A stretch of DNA of 29,928 bases from IMG/VR virus record IMGVR_UViG_3300030329_002747, positions 1 through 29,928 of that record. One strand, 5' to 3'. Both the position numbers and the translations under genes were made by a program. Below the pieces are notes generated by a model. It ran no database searches, was not told where the DNA came from, and saw nothing but the letters and a program-made list of their open reading frames with translations. This document shows positions 1 through 6,264 of the stretch, in pieces (position 1 is the first letter of the stretch; every line of letters starts with the position of its first letter). The DNA comes from a virus.

Positions 1-99
1 TAAGCCAAAATACTATAACAAGTGAGGGAGCTTTAAATAAATACCTTAAAACTAATGGCATATTAGTAATAGAATTTTGGGCTGAGTGGAACGATAAAA
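1..99. repeat. Left copy of 99-bp terminal direct repeat
   Basis: These 99 bases are identical to 29830-29928. A reading frame passes through the repeat without a break when the two ends are joined, so the contig is circular or circularly permuted with a unit length of 29,829 bp. A repeat of 99 bases inside a coding region is what a de Bruijn assembler leaves when it closes a circle at k = 99. I therefore read it as an assembly overlap rather than a biological terminal repeat. Confidence 0.95.
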
Positions 100-332
100 A
101 CTCTTGTAGTTTTTTAAAAGACCTAGAAGATTGTAATACTGTTAAGGCAGATATTGGAATTTGTACAGCGCTACAAGAAAAATATAACATAGAAGTCCTA
201 CCAACTTTAGTAGTTATTAACAATTCACAAGAAGTATGCCGATTTACAGGTAACTTGCTTTTTCAACTAAATGTTAACAAGAAAGAAGTACAAGCAAAAA
301 TAGATAGTATAATAATTAGTAAATTTGAATAA
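1..332 (+). CDS. Secreted thioredoxin-fold protein lacking CXXC (3' part; gene spans the junction)
   Basis: This is the larger, 3' part of a 126-residue protein whose start lies at 29781. Joining 29781-29829 to 1-332 gives an unbroken frame. The N-terminus is a signal peptide (hydrophobic LLLLVG core, cleavage near ISQ-N), so the product should be exported. The mature part matches the thioredoxin fold: a strand LVIEFWAEW where thioredoxins have FWAxWCGPC, then ALQEKYNIEVLPTLVVI containing the cis-proline strand. The redox motif is absent: the residues after FWAEW are NDKNSC, leaving one displaced cysteine. Disulfide reductase chemistry is therefore unlikely, and a binding or structural role in the envelope is my inference. 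Its TAA overlaps the ATG of the lysin gene, so it belongs to the lysis/envelope operon. Confidence 0.8.
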   Translation, partial: SQNTITSEGALNKYLKTNGILVIEFWAEWNDKNSCSFLKDLEDCNTVKADIGICTALQEKYNIEVLPTLVVINNSQEVCRFTGNLLFQLNVNKKEVQAKIDSIIISKFE

Positions 333-946
333 TGAAATTAACTTTAGATTTAATAGAAAATACAATAAAAGACAAAGGGTATAATTGGTTTGATAAAGGA
401 GATTATAATTTAAACATAGTAGGGGTTAGAAATAGTGCTACAGGTGATGAGGTTACAAATAAGTTTGACGATAAAATTACACTATCTTATAAAGTAGAGG
501 GAGAATGGCAATTTTATAGTTTTGACGCTACTACTGATCCTGGTAGATATTGGGTGGAAAATATAATGAGAGTAGAGGGTGTTGCTTGTTTAAAGCCAGG
601 ACAATACAAAGCATATAGAATAGACAAGCATAGAGGAAACTATGACGCTTTATGTCAAAGAGAGGGTGAGGTCACGGTATATAGAGATAACAACAAAGAC
701 GGTTGTTATGATTTAGATGATGACAATACACAAACAGGTTTTTTTGGTATAAATATACATAGAGCTACAGCTAGAAAAGGAAAGAAATCTAGTCAAGTAG
801 ATAAATGGTCTGCAGGGTGTCAAGTAATAGCAAGTAATGACGATTGGGAAGAATTTATATTTGCTTGTTATAAAGCAGAAGCAATTTGGGGTAACAAGTT
901 TACTTATACATTAATTAATAGCGAAGATATTTATGGGGATATTTAA
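332..946 (+). CDS. YkuD (L,D-transpeptidase)-like peptidoglycan lysin
   Basis: This 204-residue protein is the probable endolysin. Near the C-terminus it has GINIHRA (H143), then 16 residues, then SAGCQV (S160, C163). That fits the H-x(14-17)-[ST]-x-G-C signature of YkuD cysteine catalytic domains. No amidase, lysozyme or transglycosylase motif is visible here or elsewhere in the genome. There is no signal peptide, which fits release through the holin encoded directly downstream (14-nt overlap). YkuD enzymes usually form 3-3 crosslinks, but related phage proteins are thought to act on the peptide stem; cleavage is inferred from context. The start is the ATG overlapping the previous stop (TAATG). 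Confidence 0.78.
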   Translation: MKLTLDLIENTIKDKGYNWFDKGDYNLNIVGVRNSATGDEVTNKFDDKITLSYKVEGEWQFYSFDATTDPGRYWVENIMRVEGVACLKPGQYKAYRIDKHRGNYDALCQREGEVTVYRDNNKDGCYDLDDDNTQTGFFGINIHRATARKGKKSSQVDKWSAGCQVIASNDDWEEFIFACYKAEAIWGNKFTYTLINSEDIYGDI

Positions 947-1319
947 AAACATATTAGGAACTGAAAAGGTTATAGATGGAGTTGGAGAGATTTTAGATAA
1001 TGTCATAACAAACAAAGAAGAAAAACTAAACGCTAAAGCAAAGATTAAAGAAATAATGAACTCTTATAAAATAGAGGTTGAGAAAAATATAACTGCTCGT
1101 TGGGAAGCAGATACAAATGGTAATATACTTACAAGATCCGTAAGACCTTTAGTATTAATATTCCTAATAGTTTGCACTATGCTACTTGTATTTATTGATA
1201 GTGGTAGTATAGCTTTTCAAGTAGAAGACAAATGGACAGACCTATTACAATTAACTCTAATAACTGTTATTGGAGCTTATTTTGGTGGTCGTTCAGTTGA
1301 GAAATTTAAAAAGAAATAA
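933..1319 (+). CDS. Phage holin, 3TM_holin family
   Basis: This 128-residue protein matches the 3TM_holin family. An amphipathic, Lys/Glu-rich N-terminal half (about residues 1-60) contains the conserved ITARWEAD stretch. The arginine/proline motif SVRPL then leads into a transmembrane helix (about 71-88). A second hydrophobic helix (about 103-118) ends in GAYFGGRSVEK, the typical family C-terminus. Holins form the inner-membrane lesion that lets the lysin reach peptidoglycan. Its start lies inside the end of the lysin gene, so the two are translationally coupled. This is the best holin candidate in the genome; 29321-29509 and 29509-29784 encode further small membrane proteins. Confidence 0.85.
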   Translation: MGIFKNILGTEKVIDGVGEILDNVITNKEEKLNAKAKIKEIMNSYKIEVEKNITARWEADTNGNILTRSVRPLVLIFLIVCTMLLVFIDSGSIAFQVEDKWTDLLQLTLITVIGAYFGGRSVEKFKKK

Positions 1320-2052
1320 TATTAAAAAAGATTATCGTTTAAGATTAACTAAAGCAGAACACGATCTTATTAAAGAAATGCGTGTTTCTAATGGTGGTGT
1401 AGTTAATAATGTTCTTGTTATTGGAGATTTACACGAGCCTTTTTGTTTAGACAAATACCTAGAATTTTGTGTTTCTAAATATGAACAATTTGATTGCACA
1501 GAAGTTGTTTTTATTGGTGATATAATAGACAATCATTATTCAAGTTATCACGAAACATCAGCAGACGGAATGGGTGGAGCAGATGAGCTTGAATTATCTA
1601 TAAAGCGTATAGCTAGGTGGTATAAAGAATTTCCTAAAGCAACTGTAATAATAGGAAACCACGACAGAATGATTATGCGTAAAGCTCAAACATCAGCAAT
1701 ACCAAGCAAATGGATAAAAAGCTATAAAGAAGTTTTAGAAGTACCTAATTGGAATTTTGTTGAAAGATATGTAAAAGACGGAGTACAATATTTACATGGT
1801 GAGGGTGGTACAGCAAGAACAAAATGTAGAGCAGATATGCAAAATACAGTACAAGGTCATTTACACACCCAAGCCTACTGTGAAAGTTATGTAGGGCAAA
1901 ATTTTAGAGTTTTTGGTATGCAAGTAGGTTGCGGTATAGATCACGAAAGTTACGCTATGGCTTATGCTAAATACGGAAAGAAACCAGCTATTGGTTGTGC
2001 TGTTGTTTTAAACAATGGTAAGCTACCTATAAATCTACTAATGGAACTATAA
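1270..2052 (+). CDS. Calcineurin-like metallophosphoesterase
   Basis: All metal-binding motifs of the calcineurin-like phosphoesterase fold appear in order, numbered from the TTG at 1270: GDLHE (52-56), GDIID (83-87), GNHD (129-132), a lone His in YLHGEG (176) and GHLHT (196-200). The substrate cannot be read from sequence; phage members are usually linked to nucleic acid or nucleotide metabolism. The start is uncertain. The longest frame begins with TTG at 1270, 50 bases inside the holin gene; other TTG/GTG codons follow (for example TTG at 1297). The first ATG, at 1378, would remove a plausible helix (RLTKAEHDLIKEMR), so I favour a non-ATG start near 1297. It is the last + gene before the convergent nucleotide operon. 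Confidence 0.85.
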   Translation: MELILVVVQLRNLKRNNIKKDYRLRLTKAEHDLIKEMRVSNGGVVNNVLVIGDLHEPFCLDKYLEFCVSKYEQFDCTEVVFIGDIIDNHYSSYHETSADGMGGADELELSIKRIARWYKEFPKATVIIGNHDRMIMRKAQTSAIPSKWIKSYKEVLEVPNWNFVERYVKDGVQYLHGEGGTARTKCRADMQNTVQGHLHTQAYCESYVGQNFRVFGMQVGCGIDHESYAMAYAKYGKKPAIGCAVVLNNGKLPINLLMEL

Positions 2053-2102
2053 AAAATAAGGGCAAAAATATTAGAATGTTATCCCTACTAATATAATTGC
2101 CC
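2049..2102 (-). terminator. Rho-independent terminator of the minus-strand operon
   Basis: An imperfect inverted repeat (2060-2074 with 2088-2102, 13 of 15 positions pairing, 13-nt loop) lies just beyond the stop of the MazG-like gene. On the minus strand the stem GGGCAATTATATTAG is followed by a T-rich run (TTATTTTTT at about 2059-2051). On the plus strand no T run follows, so it is oriented to stop the leftward operon. Confidence 0.65.
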
Positions 2103-2108
2103 CTACCT

Positions 2109-2148
2109 AGAGTAGCAAAGTAATGAAAAAAGAAACTACTCTATATTT
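2109..2148 (+). terminator. Possible plus-strand terminator after the lysis genes
   Basis: A 7-bp inverted repeat, AGAGTAG (2109-2115) with CTACTCT (2136-2142), encloses a 20-nt loop and is followed by ATATTTTT on the plus strand. It would end rightward transcription from the lysis genes and it overlaps the stop of the minus-strand MazG-like gene. The loop is long and the stem short, so this is tentative. Confidence 0.35.
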
Positions 2149-2438
2149 TTAACAAAAGTACCATTAATCATTTTTCCTTTTCTGTCTGCTATTTCATGCC
2201 ACGCGTTTTTAATACAATCTTCTATTTTCAATCCGCATAATTCACTTAAATTAGTTAATACTATTACACAATCACCTATAGCGTCAGAAATTTCATTTAT
2301 ATCATTTTTTAATATACCTTTAGCTAACTCGCCTGTTTCTTCTTGTAGTTTTAAAAATTGTGTTTTAGGATCTCCTTTATCAAATATACCTTTTTCTTTA
2401 GCCCATTTTCTAATTAAATTAAATTGATCTAATTTCAT
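2136..2438 (-). CDS. MazG-like nucleotide pyrophosphohydrolase
   Basis: This 100-residue all-alpha protein carries the MazG/dUTPase-like metal-binding pattern: LQEETGELAK (E33, E34, E37) followed by NEISDAIGD (E49, D52, D56). Such enzymes hydrolyse (d)NTPs to (d)NMP and pyrophosphate. The length matches single-domain phage MazG proteins. It is the last gene of the minus-strand operon, 2 nt after the dCMP deaminase gene and immediately before a hairpin terminator. With the deaminase and the ThyA-like enzyme it can be read as a set that reshapes the dCTP/dTTP pool. The preferred nucleotide, possibly dCTP, cannot be read from the sequence. Confidence 0.85.
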   Translation of the reverse strand: MKLDQFNLIRKWAKEKGIFDKGDPKTQFLKLQEETGELAKGILKNDINEISDAIGDCVIVLTNLSELCGLKIEDCIKNAWHEIADRKGKMINGTFVKNIE

Positions 2439-2440
2439 AT

Positions 2441-2857
2441 TTATAAATTTATTTGTTGAACAATTATTGATTTTCTATTTTTTAAAAATTCTATTCCAGC
2501 AAGATCTTTATAAGCTTCATAATATACTACACGCGCTATTCCTGCTTGAAATATTAGCTTAGCGCAGTGTCTACATGGTGATAATGTTATATATAAAGTT
2601 GCTTTATTACATGAAATACCTCTTTTAGCACATTTTAATATTGCATTCGCTTCTGCGTGTAAAACTTCCCATTTAGTAATACTATTATTGTTTTCGCATT
2701 TATTATCCATCATGCTTGGCATACCATTAAAACCATCTGATATAATCATTTTTTCTTTTACTAATAAAGCGCCTACTTTTTTATTTAAAGCATGTGATAA
2801 TTTAGACCACTCTATAGCCATTTTCATATAAGCTTTATCAAATTTTGTAAAATTCAT
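2441..2857 (-). CDS. dCMP (deoxycytidylate) deaminase
   Basis: A zinc-dependent deaminase of 138 residues. The catalytic HAEANAI motif (H68, E70) and the zinc-binding SPCRHCAKL motif (C95, C98) have the order and spacing of ComE/dCMP deaminases. The GFNGMP segment (42-47) matches the substrate loop of that family. The reaction is dCMP to dUMP, normally feeding thymidylate synthase, whose homologue lies 5 nt upstream in the operon. A general cytidine deaminase is less likely because of the PCxxC arrangement and the genomic context. Confidence 0.9.
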   Translation of the reverse strand: MNFTKFDKAYMKMAIEWSKLSHALNKKVGALLVKEKMIISDGFNGMPSMMDNKCENNNSITKWEVLHAEANAILKCAKRGISCNKATLYITLSPCRHCAKLIFQAGIARVVYYEAYKDLAGIEFLKNRKSIIVQQINL

Positions 2858-2862
2858 TATAT

Positions 2863-3516
2863 TTATTTATTAATAAAATTATTATATAAATGTAAATTAT
2901 GTGCAAAATGGTAGTACGTACCAATTTCAATATTAAGTTTTTTAGATACTAATAATTGTAATCTTGAAAAACAATATTGATCGTTGCAGAAACCGTACCA
3001 GAGATCATTAGAACGCATCGTAACACACATGTTAAGTTTATCATATAATATTGTAAATTGCACAGCATAAGTACACGGGGTATCACTATTATACATATGC
3101 ATTTCTTTAGCGTCATATATACTTATTGCGGCTTGTCGAGTTTTAGGATTCTCTTTTAACATGCATATTACTTCATCTAGTTGACTGTTACGTTTCCACT
3201 GCCAACCATAATTAGAATTAACATCACCATTTTTATCAGCCATACGTTTCCATATCTCAGGTACTTTACCGTATAATTCACCTAGCTTTTTAATATTTCT
3301 ATTACTAGATAAATACCATTGCCATTCAGCTTCAGCGTAATCCTGCTTCCAATTACGTTTAAGATAATTAGAGTTTTTAATATAATTATCCATTGGGTTT
3401 TCTATTTCAAAACCCACATTAAATAACGTTTTTGTATTATCAAAATCAACGCCAAACTTTAATATTCTAGCATATAAATGATGAAAAGCTTTATTTGCAT
3501 TTAAAAATTTATTCAT
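2863..3516 (-). CDS. Thymidylate synthase / dCMP hydroxymethylase homologue
   Basis: The 217-residue protein aligns by eye with thymidylate synthase: EWQWYL (E64) for ELLWFL, NYGWQW for the VYGKQW region, TRQAAISIYD, the catalytic cysteine in DTPCTY (C148), the phosphate-binding MRSND (R168, S169) and LHLY near the C-terminus. Two features are unusual. The cysteine is followed by Thr rather than His. The Asn that follows G-L-P-F in thymidylate synthases and reads the dUMP pyrimidine is replaced by Asp (D179 in GFCNDQY). In T4 dCMP hydroxymethylase the corresponding residue is also Asp and selects dCMP. The enzyme may therefore hydroxymethylate or methylate dCMP rather than make dTMP. It overlaps the next upstream gene by 8 nt. 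Confidence 0.85.
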   Translation of the reverse strand: MNKFLNANKAFHHLYARILKFGVDFDNTKTLFNVGFEIENPMDNYIKNSNYLKRNWKQDYAEAEWQWYLSSNRNIKKLGELYGKVPEIWKRMADKNGDVNSNYGWQWKRNSQLDEVICMLKENPKTRQAAISIYDAKEMHMYNSDTPCTYAVQFTILYDKLNMCVTMRSNDLWYGFCNDQYCFSRLQLLVSKKLNIEIGTYYHFAHNLHLYNNFINK

Positions 3517-3784
3517 TTTCTGTATGTTTTTTTATTCCGCAGTAAATAAAATTAGAGTAACCACAAATGTATTTACGATTATTATTAGTTTTTATAGTTA
3601 GATTATCTAATATAGTTTGTTTTTTTAAATATGGAAAAAATCTTTTTGAAAACGCATGATCTAAATAACAATCAAATAAATACGTATCATTTGTATTTAT
3701 ATCTTTCCAAAAAGTACGTATATAACGACCTCCATATTTAGATATATTTTCTTTATTTATTTTTGTTAATATTGCTTTTTTCAT
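3509..3784 (-). CDS. Hypothetical protein, 91 aa
   Basis: I do not recognise this protein. It is 91 residues, basic and aromatic-rich (GGRYIRTFWKDI near residue 20), with two cysteines in the last third (YICGYS, IYCGIK). No signal peptide or membrane segment is seen. It overlaps its neighbours by 8 nt (downstream) and 32 nt (upstream), as expected for a translated member of this compact operon. Its position beside nucleotide enzymes suggests a nucleotide or host-takeover role, but nothing in the sequence proves that. Confidence 0.65.
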   Translation of the reverse strand: MKKAILTKINKENISKYGGRYIRTFWKDINTNDTYLFDCYLDHAFSKRFFPYLKKQTILDNLTIKTNNNRKYICGYSNFIYCGIKKHTENE

Positions 3785-4037
3785 TTATATAGTTATTTAA
3801 AGCTCCTAAATACGCAACAGCATCTAATAAATTATCTTCTTTATGATTATAACTTTCTCTTGATAATTTTAATGCTATTAACATTTTATATACATGTTCA
3901 GGTTTTAAATTTAAGCCCGTCATTCCATTAAATATTTTAGCTGCTCTTTCCATACCTTCAGAAAAAGGACCATATTGTCTTGATTTTTCTTCAGATCTTT
4001 TATTTATAATTTTATTTGCTTCATTTAAAATATTCAT
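3753..4037 (-). CDS. DUF6378-like phage protein
   Basis: A 94-residue helical protein with the layout of the DUF6378 family: NEANKIINKRSEEKSRQYG at the N-terminus (an RxxxYG-type motif), then LKPEHVYKMLIALKLSRES and DNLLDAVAYLGAL. Such proteins recur beside nucleotide-metabolism genes in many phages, and the final D-A-V-A-Y-L segment resembles the metal-binding helix of MazG-like folds. The molecular function is not established. The start overlaps the upstream stop by 4 nt. The family call rests on recalled motif patterns. Confidence 0.65.
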   Translation of the reverse strand: MNILNEANKIINKRSEEKSRQYGPFSEGMERAAKIFNGMTGLNLKPEHVYKMLIALKLSRESYNHKEDNLLDAVAYLGALNNYINEKSNINKNK

Positions 4038-4240
4038 TTCTTTTGATTTTCTATTATTATGTTATAAAAATATTTGTAGTATTTATCAAAGTCTTTTTGT
4101 GCGTCTTTAGTATATTTAAAGCTCCTAAATTCATCATAGTTATTTACAGTATATTCTATGTTTAAATCAGTATATTTTTTTTCTACTTTTTTATGAGCTA
4201 AAGCTATGGCTAAAGTATCAGCGTCTATAGTTACTTTCAT
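4034..4240 (-). CDS. Hypothetical protein, 68 aa
   Basis: The frame could open further upstream at 4285, but the ATG at 4240 is preferred. It overlaps the TGA of the upstream 38-residue gene in an ATGA arrangement, the coupling used throughout this operon. The product begins MKVTIDADTLAIALAHKK and is rich in Lys, Tyr and Asp, with a probable helical C-terminus (KDFDKYYKYFYNII). I recognise no family. A short opening beta strand followed by an alpha-helical body is all that can be suggested. Confidence 0.6.
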   Translation of the reverse strand: MKVTIDADTLAIALAHKKVEKKYTDLNIEYTVNNYDEFRSFKYTKDAQKDFDKYYKYFYNIIIENQKK

Positions 4241-4353
4241 TTTTCTTGTTTTATTGGTTCGCAAATCTCTCCACATTCTGAACATCTTTGAGAGTCAGAA
4301 TTACTTGGAGCATTACAACAATCTGAGTATATATCTATTATTTGTTTTTCCAT
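4237..4353 (-). CDS. Small zinc-ribbon-like protein, 38 aa
   Basis: This short gene encodes 38 residues with five cysteines: CC at 12-13 (DCCNAPSN), then CSEC (24 and 27) and C31 within RCSECGEICEP. The spacing suggests one zinc site built from a C-C/CxxC pair, as in small zinc ribbons. Both ends are coupled to neighbours: its ATG shares a base with the upstream TAA, and its TGA overlaps the next ATG. That arrangement supports real translation. The function is unknown; DNA or RNA polymerase binding would be typical for such phage proteins but is not shown. Confidence 0.7.
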   Translation of the reverse strand: MEKQIIDIYSDCCNAPSNSDSQRCSECGEICEPIKQEK

Positions 4354-4430
4354 TATCTATATCCTTTTTTATTAGCGTATTCGCTAGTTTTTACTATTAG
4401 TGCAAATGTTAAAAATATTATTAATTCCAT
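4353..4430 (-). CDS. Very small membrane peptide, 25 aa
   Basis: The ORF starts one base after the stop of the coiled-coil gene and its TAA overlaps the next ATG. It encodes 25 residues: an N-terminal hydrophobic stretch (LIIFLTFALIV) and a polar basic tail (KTSEYANKKGYR). The hydrophobic part is short for a membrane span but could insert. The start/stop overlaps on both sides are the main evidence that it is expressed. The function is unknown. Confidence 0.5.
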   Translation of the reverse strand: MELIIFLTFALIVKTSEYANKKGYR

Positions 4431-4431
4431 A

Positions 4432-4623
4432 TTATATATTTTTTATAATTAAACCTTGTACTTCATTCCATTGACTTTGAAGCTCTAATATTCTACTTTG
4501 TATGTTAGAATAAAGAGTATAATTATCTTGATCCTGATATTTTTTTTGTTCTTCTTCTAGCTCTTTTATTCTATTCATAAGAATAGATTTGTATTCTTCT
4601 AATAATTGTATGTCTTTTTTCAT
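4432..4623 (-). CDS. Coiled-coil protein, 63 aa; first gene of the minus-strand operon
   Basis: This 63-residue protein is almost entirely predicted helix with heptad-like Leu/Ile spacing (IQLLEEYKSILMNRIKELEEE; SRILELQSQWNEVQGLI), suggesting a coiled-coil hairpin or dimer. No domain is recognised. It is the promoter-proximal gene of the leftward operon, with its ATG about 20 bases downstream of a strong Bacteroidetes-type promoter, so it should be among the earliest and most abundant transcripts. That placement makes a host-takeover or regulatory role possible. Confidence 0.7.
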   Translation of the reverse strand: MKKDIQLLEEYKSILMNRIKELEEEQKKYQDQDNYTLYSNIQSRILELQSQWNEVQGLIIKNI

Positions 4624-4644
4624 TACTTATTGATTTTGTTTACA

Positions 4645-4676
4645 CAAATATATGTAAAATATTTTTAATAAAACAA
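4645..4676 (-). promoter_or_regulatory. Bacteroidetes-type promoter for the leftward operon
   Basis: On the minus strand TTG (4676-4674) is followed after 21 bases by TATATTTG (4652-4645). This fits the TTG-N(19-21)-TAnnTTTG consensus of the Bacteroidetes primary sigma factor, with the -7 box exact. The first gene starts at 4623, giving a leader of roughly 15 nt. It should be recognised by unmodified host polymerase and therefore fire early. Confidence 0.75.
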
Positions 4677-4745
4677 ATAAATAATTAATACTTTATTAAC
4701 AATTACAATGTTAATATCTTTTTATTTTTATAAAGTTATTTTTAT

Positions 4746-4752
4746 TATCTTG
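4746..4752 (+). promoter_or_regulatory. Candidate -7 box of the divergent rightward promoter
   Basis: TATCTTG lies 18 bases before the ATG at 4770 and is close to the TAnnTTTG box, one T short. No clear -33 TTG is found at the expected distance, so the assignment is weaker than for the leftward promoter. The 146-bp region 4624-4769 is the only divergent control region between early gene blocks. Confidence 0.4.
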
Positions 4753-4769
4753 CATAAAATTTATTGTTT

Positions 4770-4994
4770 ATGAAATTTACACAATTTAAAAAACAAGATG
4801 AAGTTAGAGATACTTTGATCTTGGAAATGATGAAAAACAAAGTAAGAAAAAATCATCTAGCTAAAGAACTAAATTTGTCTTATCCGACAATGCTCTCAAA
4901 ATTAGAGCAACCTTTTAGCTTTAAGGTTAGTGAGCTTTTGTTATTATGTGAAATAGTCGAACTTGATATTAACGAATTATTAATTAAATACTAA
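4770..4994 (+). CDS. Small helix-turn-helix DNA-binding protein
   Basis: A 74-residue protein, taking the ATG at 4770 rather than the TTG at 4764. Residues about 26-55 form a helix-turn-helix: KNHLAKELNLSYPTMLSKL has the pattern of helix 2, turn and recognition helix. The C-terminal part (SELLLLCEIVELDINELL) resembles the closing helices of XRE/Cro-type regulators. As first gene of the rightward early block beside a divergent promoter region, it is likely to control one or both promoters. No second regulator or integrase is present, so I do not read it as a lysogeny repressor. Confidence 0.65.
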   Translation: MKFTQFKKQDEVRDTLILEMMKNKVRKNHLAKELNLSYPTMLSKLEQPFSFKVSELLLLCEIVELDINELLIKY

Positions 4995-4998
4995 AAAA

Positions 4999-5406
4999 AT
5001 GGAAACTAAAAAATCAAAAATTACTGAATTAAATTTACAACAAGAAAAATTTAATGATATGTTTATTTTTACTATTGTCTTTGAAAATGGAGATATTGGT
5101 AAAATGTACAAAAAGAAAGACAAAACCTATGAGCAGGTAGGAGATGAGGTAGAATACACAATAAGCCCTAAGGGTACTGTTAAAATCGCTTTTAAGGGTG
5201 AATCAAAGTTTAACAACACTTCTACAAAGCCTAGTTATTCAAATAATACTAATGACGCTAAAGAAGATATTAGATTTAGTGTAGCTTTTAAAGGAGCTAT
5301 AGAATTAGCTGCAGGTGGTAAAATTGGAATAGATGAAGTAGAGAAGTTTACTGTTATGTATGATGAATTTTTAAAAGACAAGAAATCAGTAGAAATGCCT
5401 TTTTAA
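4999..5406 (+). CDS. Putative single-stranded DNA-binding protein (OB-fold-like)
   Basis: A 135-residue protein. Its first half alternates short beta strands (MFIFTIVFENGDIGKMY, EVEYTISPKGTVKIAF), compatible with an OB fold. A Ser/Asn-rich linker (about residues 72-85) leads to a helical segment ending in VEMPF. Bacterial and phage SSBs typically end in an acidic tail plus a hydrophobic pair such as DIPF, and VEMPF resembles a reduced version. Its place just before the replication initiator supports a replication role. No direct family match is claimed; a recombination mediator is an alternative. Confidence 0.45.
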   Translation: METKKSKITELNLQQEKFNDMFIFTIVFENGDIGKMYKKKDKTYEQVGDEVEYTISPKGTVKIAFKGESKFNNTSTKPSYSNNTNDAKEDIRFSVAFKGAIELAAGGKIGIDEVEKFTVMYDEFLKDKKSVEMPF

Positions 5407-5475
5407 CTATTTATTGTTAATAACTAATAATTAAATTTTATAAAATGTAAAATATTTTTATATAATTTTAGGCAA

Positions 5476-6264
5476 ATGAAAAAATCAATACTAGCTTCTA
5501 CTCCTTTTTTAATTTTAAATAAGTGTCTTCTCGTTAATTTAGGCGTGGACGCTAGTTTGGTTTTATCTGATCTTATACAAAAAGAAGAATACTTTAAAGA
5601 TAGCTCTCAAAATAATGGGGGCTATTTTTTTAATGTAACACAAGACATTAGCTGTAGTACAACTTTAAGTTATTATCAAATTCGTCAAGCGTTATCTGTG
5701 CTTGAGAAATGGGGCATAATTAAGGTAGTGCTTAAAGGTGTACCAGCTAAAAAGCATTTTAAGATAGACCATTCCCAGATCTTAAATTTTTTAACATCTA
5801 GTATTGAAAAAACTGAAGAACTAGATTGTAAAAATTTTAATAACAAGATGTTAAATAATTTAAACTCTATTAATAATAATAAAGAAATAAGAATTAAAAA
5901 TAAGAAAGTATATACACGCAAAGAAAAATTTTTAAATGATATTAAAGAATTAGATCCTAAAGAGCATATAGAGGACTTTGTAGATTACTGGACTGAAGAA
6001 AATAATGTAGGCAAACAGCGTTGGGAATTAGAGAAAACTTGGAATACTAATTTACGATACAAAAGGTGGTGTAAAAATCAAAAGAATTTTAGTAGAGGAA
6101 GTAGTGCAAATAATATGCCTGATTTTTTAGATAGTGCATATTTGAATAGAATAAAAGACGATCAAGCACAATTAAACAAATATTATTCTTGGCTCTGTTC
6201 TTCCTGCGGGTATGAGAAATATGAAACAGTAACAGGTTATATTAAATACAGAAAGAAAAGATGA
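5476..6264 (+). CDS. Replication initiation protein (winged-helix, DnaD/replisome organizer-like)
   Basis: This 262-residue protein has the two-part layout of phage replication initiators. The N-terminal domain (about 15-100) is a winged helix typical of replisome organizers: DASLVLSDLIQKEEYF, then FFNVTQDIS, LSYYQIRQALSVLEKWG and IIKVVLKGVPAKKHFKI. The C-terminal domain (about 150-205) has DFVDYWTE...QRWELEKTWN...YKRWCKNQ, matching the W/R-rich motif of many phage replication proteins. It probably binds the origin and loads the host helicase; no phage helicase, primase or polymerase is visible. A single Cys pair, CSSCGYEKY, occurs near the end. Its stop overlaps the next ATG. Confidence 0.7.
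   Translation: MKKSILASTPFLILNKCLLVNLGVDASLVLSDLIQKEEYFKDSSQNNGGYFFNVTQDISCSTTLSYYQIRQALSVLEKWGIIKVVLKGVPAKKHFKIDHSQILNFLTSSIEKTEELDCKNFNNKMLNNLNSINNNKEIRIKNKKVYTRKEKFLNDIKELDPKEHIEDFVDYWTEENNVGKQRWELEKTWNTNLRYKRWCKNQKNFSRGSSANNMPDFLDSAYLNRIKDDQAQLNKYYSWLCSSCGYEKYETVTGYIKYRKKR

Noticed and set aside
1-99. Biological direct terminal repeats
   Set aside because: The repeat lies inside a gene, is exactly 99 bp and is next to no packaging gene; assembler overlap of a circular contig is simpler.
2053-2135. Small RNA gene in the convergent intergenic region
   Set aside because: The inverted repeats are explained as terminators by the flanking T-rich tracts and gene ends.
4206-4400. Plus-strand 64-residue frame opposite the early operon
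   Set aside because: It covers the antisense of three coupled small genes and has no promoter or coding signs.
4770-4994. Lysogeny repressor
   Set aside because: No integrase, excisionase or attachment site is visible, and the protein is a single small HTH domain; a lytic regulator is more likely.
5413-5475. A fifth copy of the late promoter motif before the replication initiator
   Set aside because: TTGTTAATAA and TTTTATAA are present but the spacing is about 3 nt short and the core AACAA is missing.
5685-5921. Long minus-strand frame opposite the replication initiator
   Set aside because: Its translation is low-complexity and it lies wholly antisense to a gene with clear motifs; a shadow frame. 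The same holds for other antisense frames such as 1332-1532, 8955-9209, 18627-18911 and 20003-20458.
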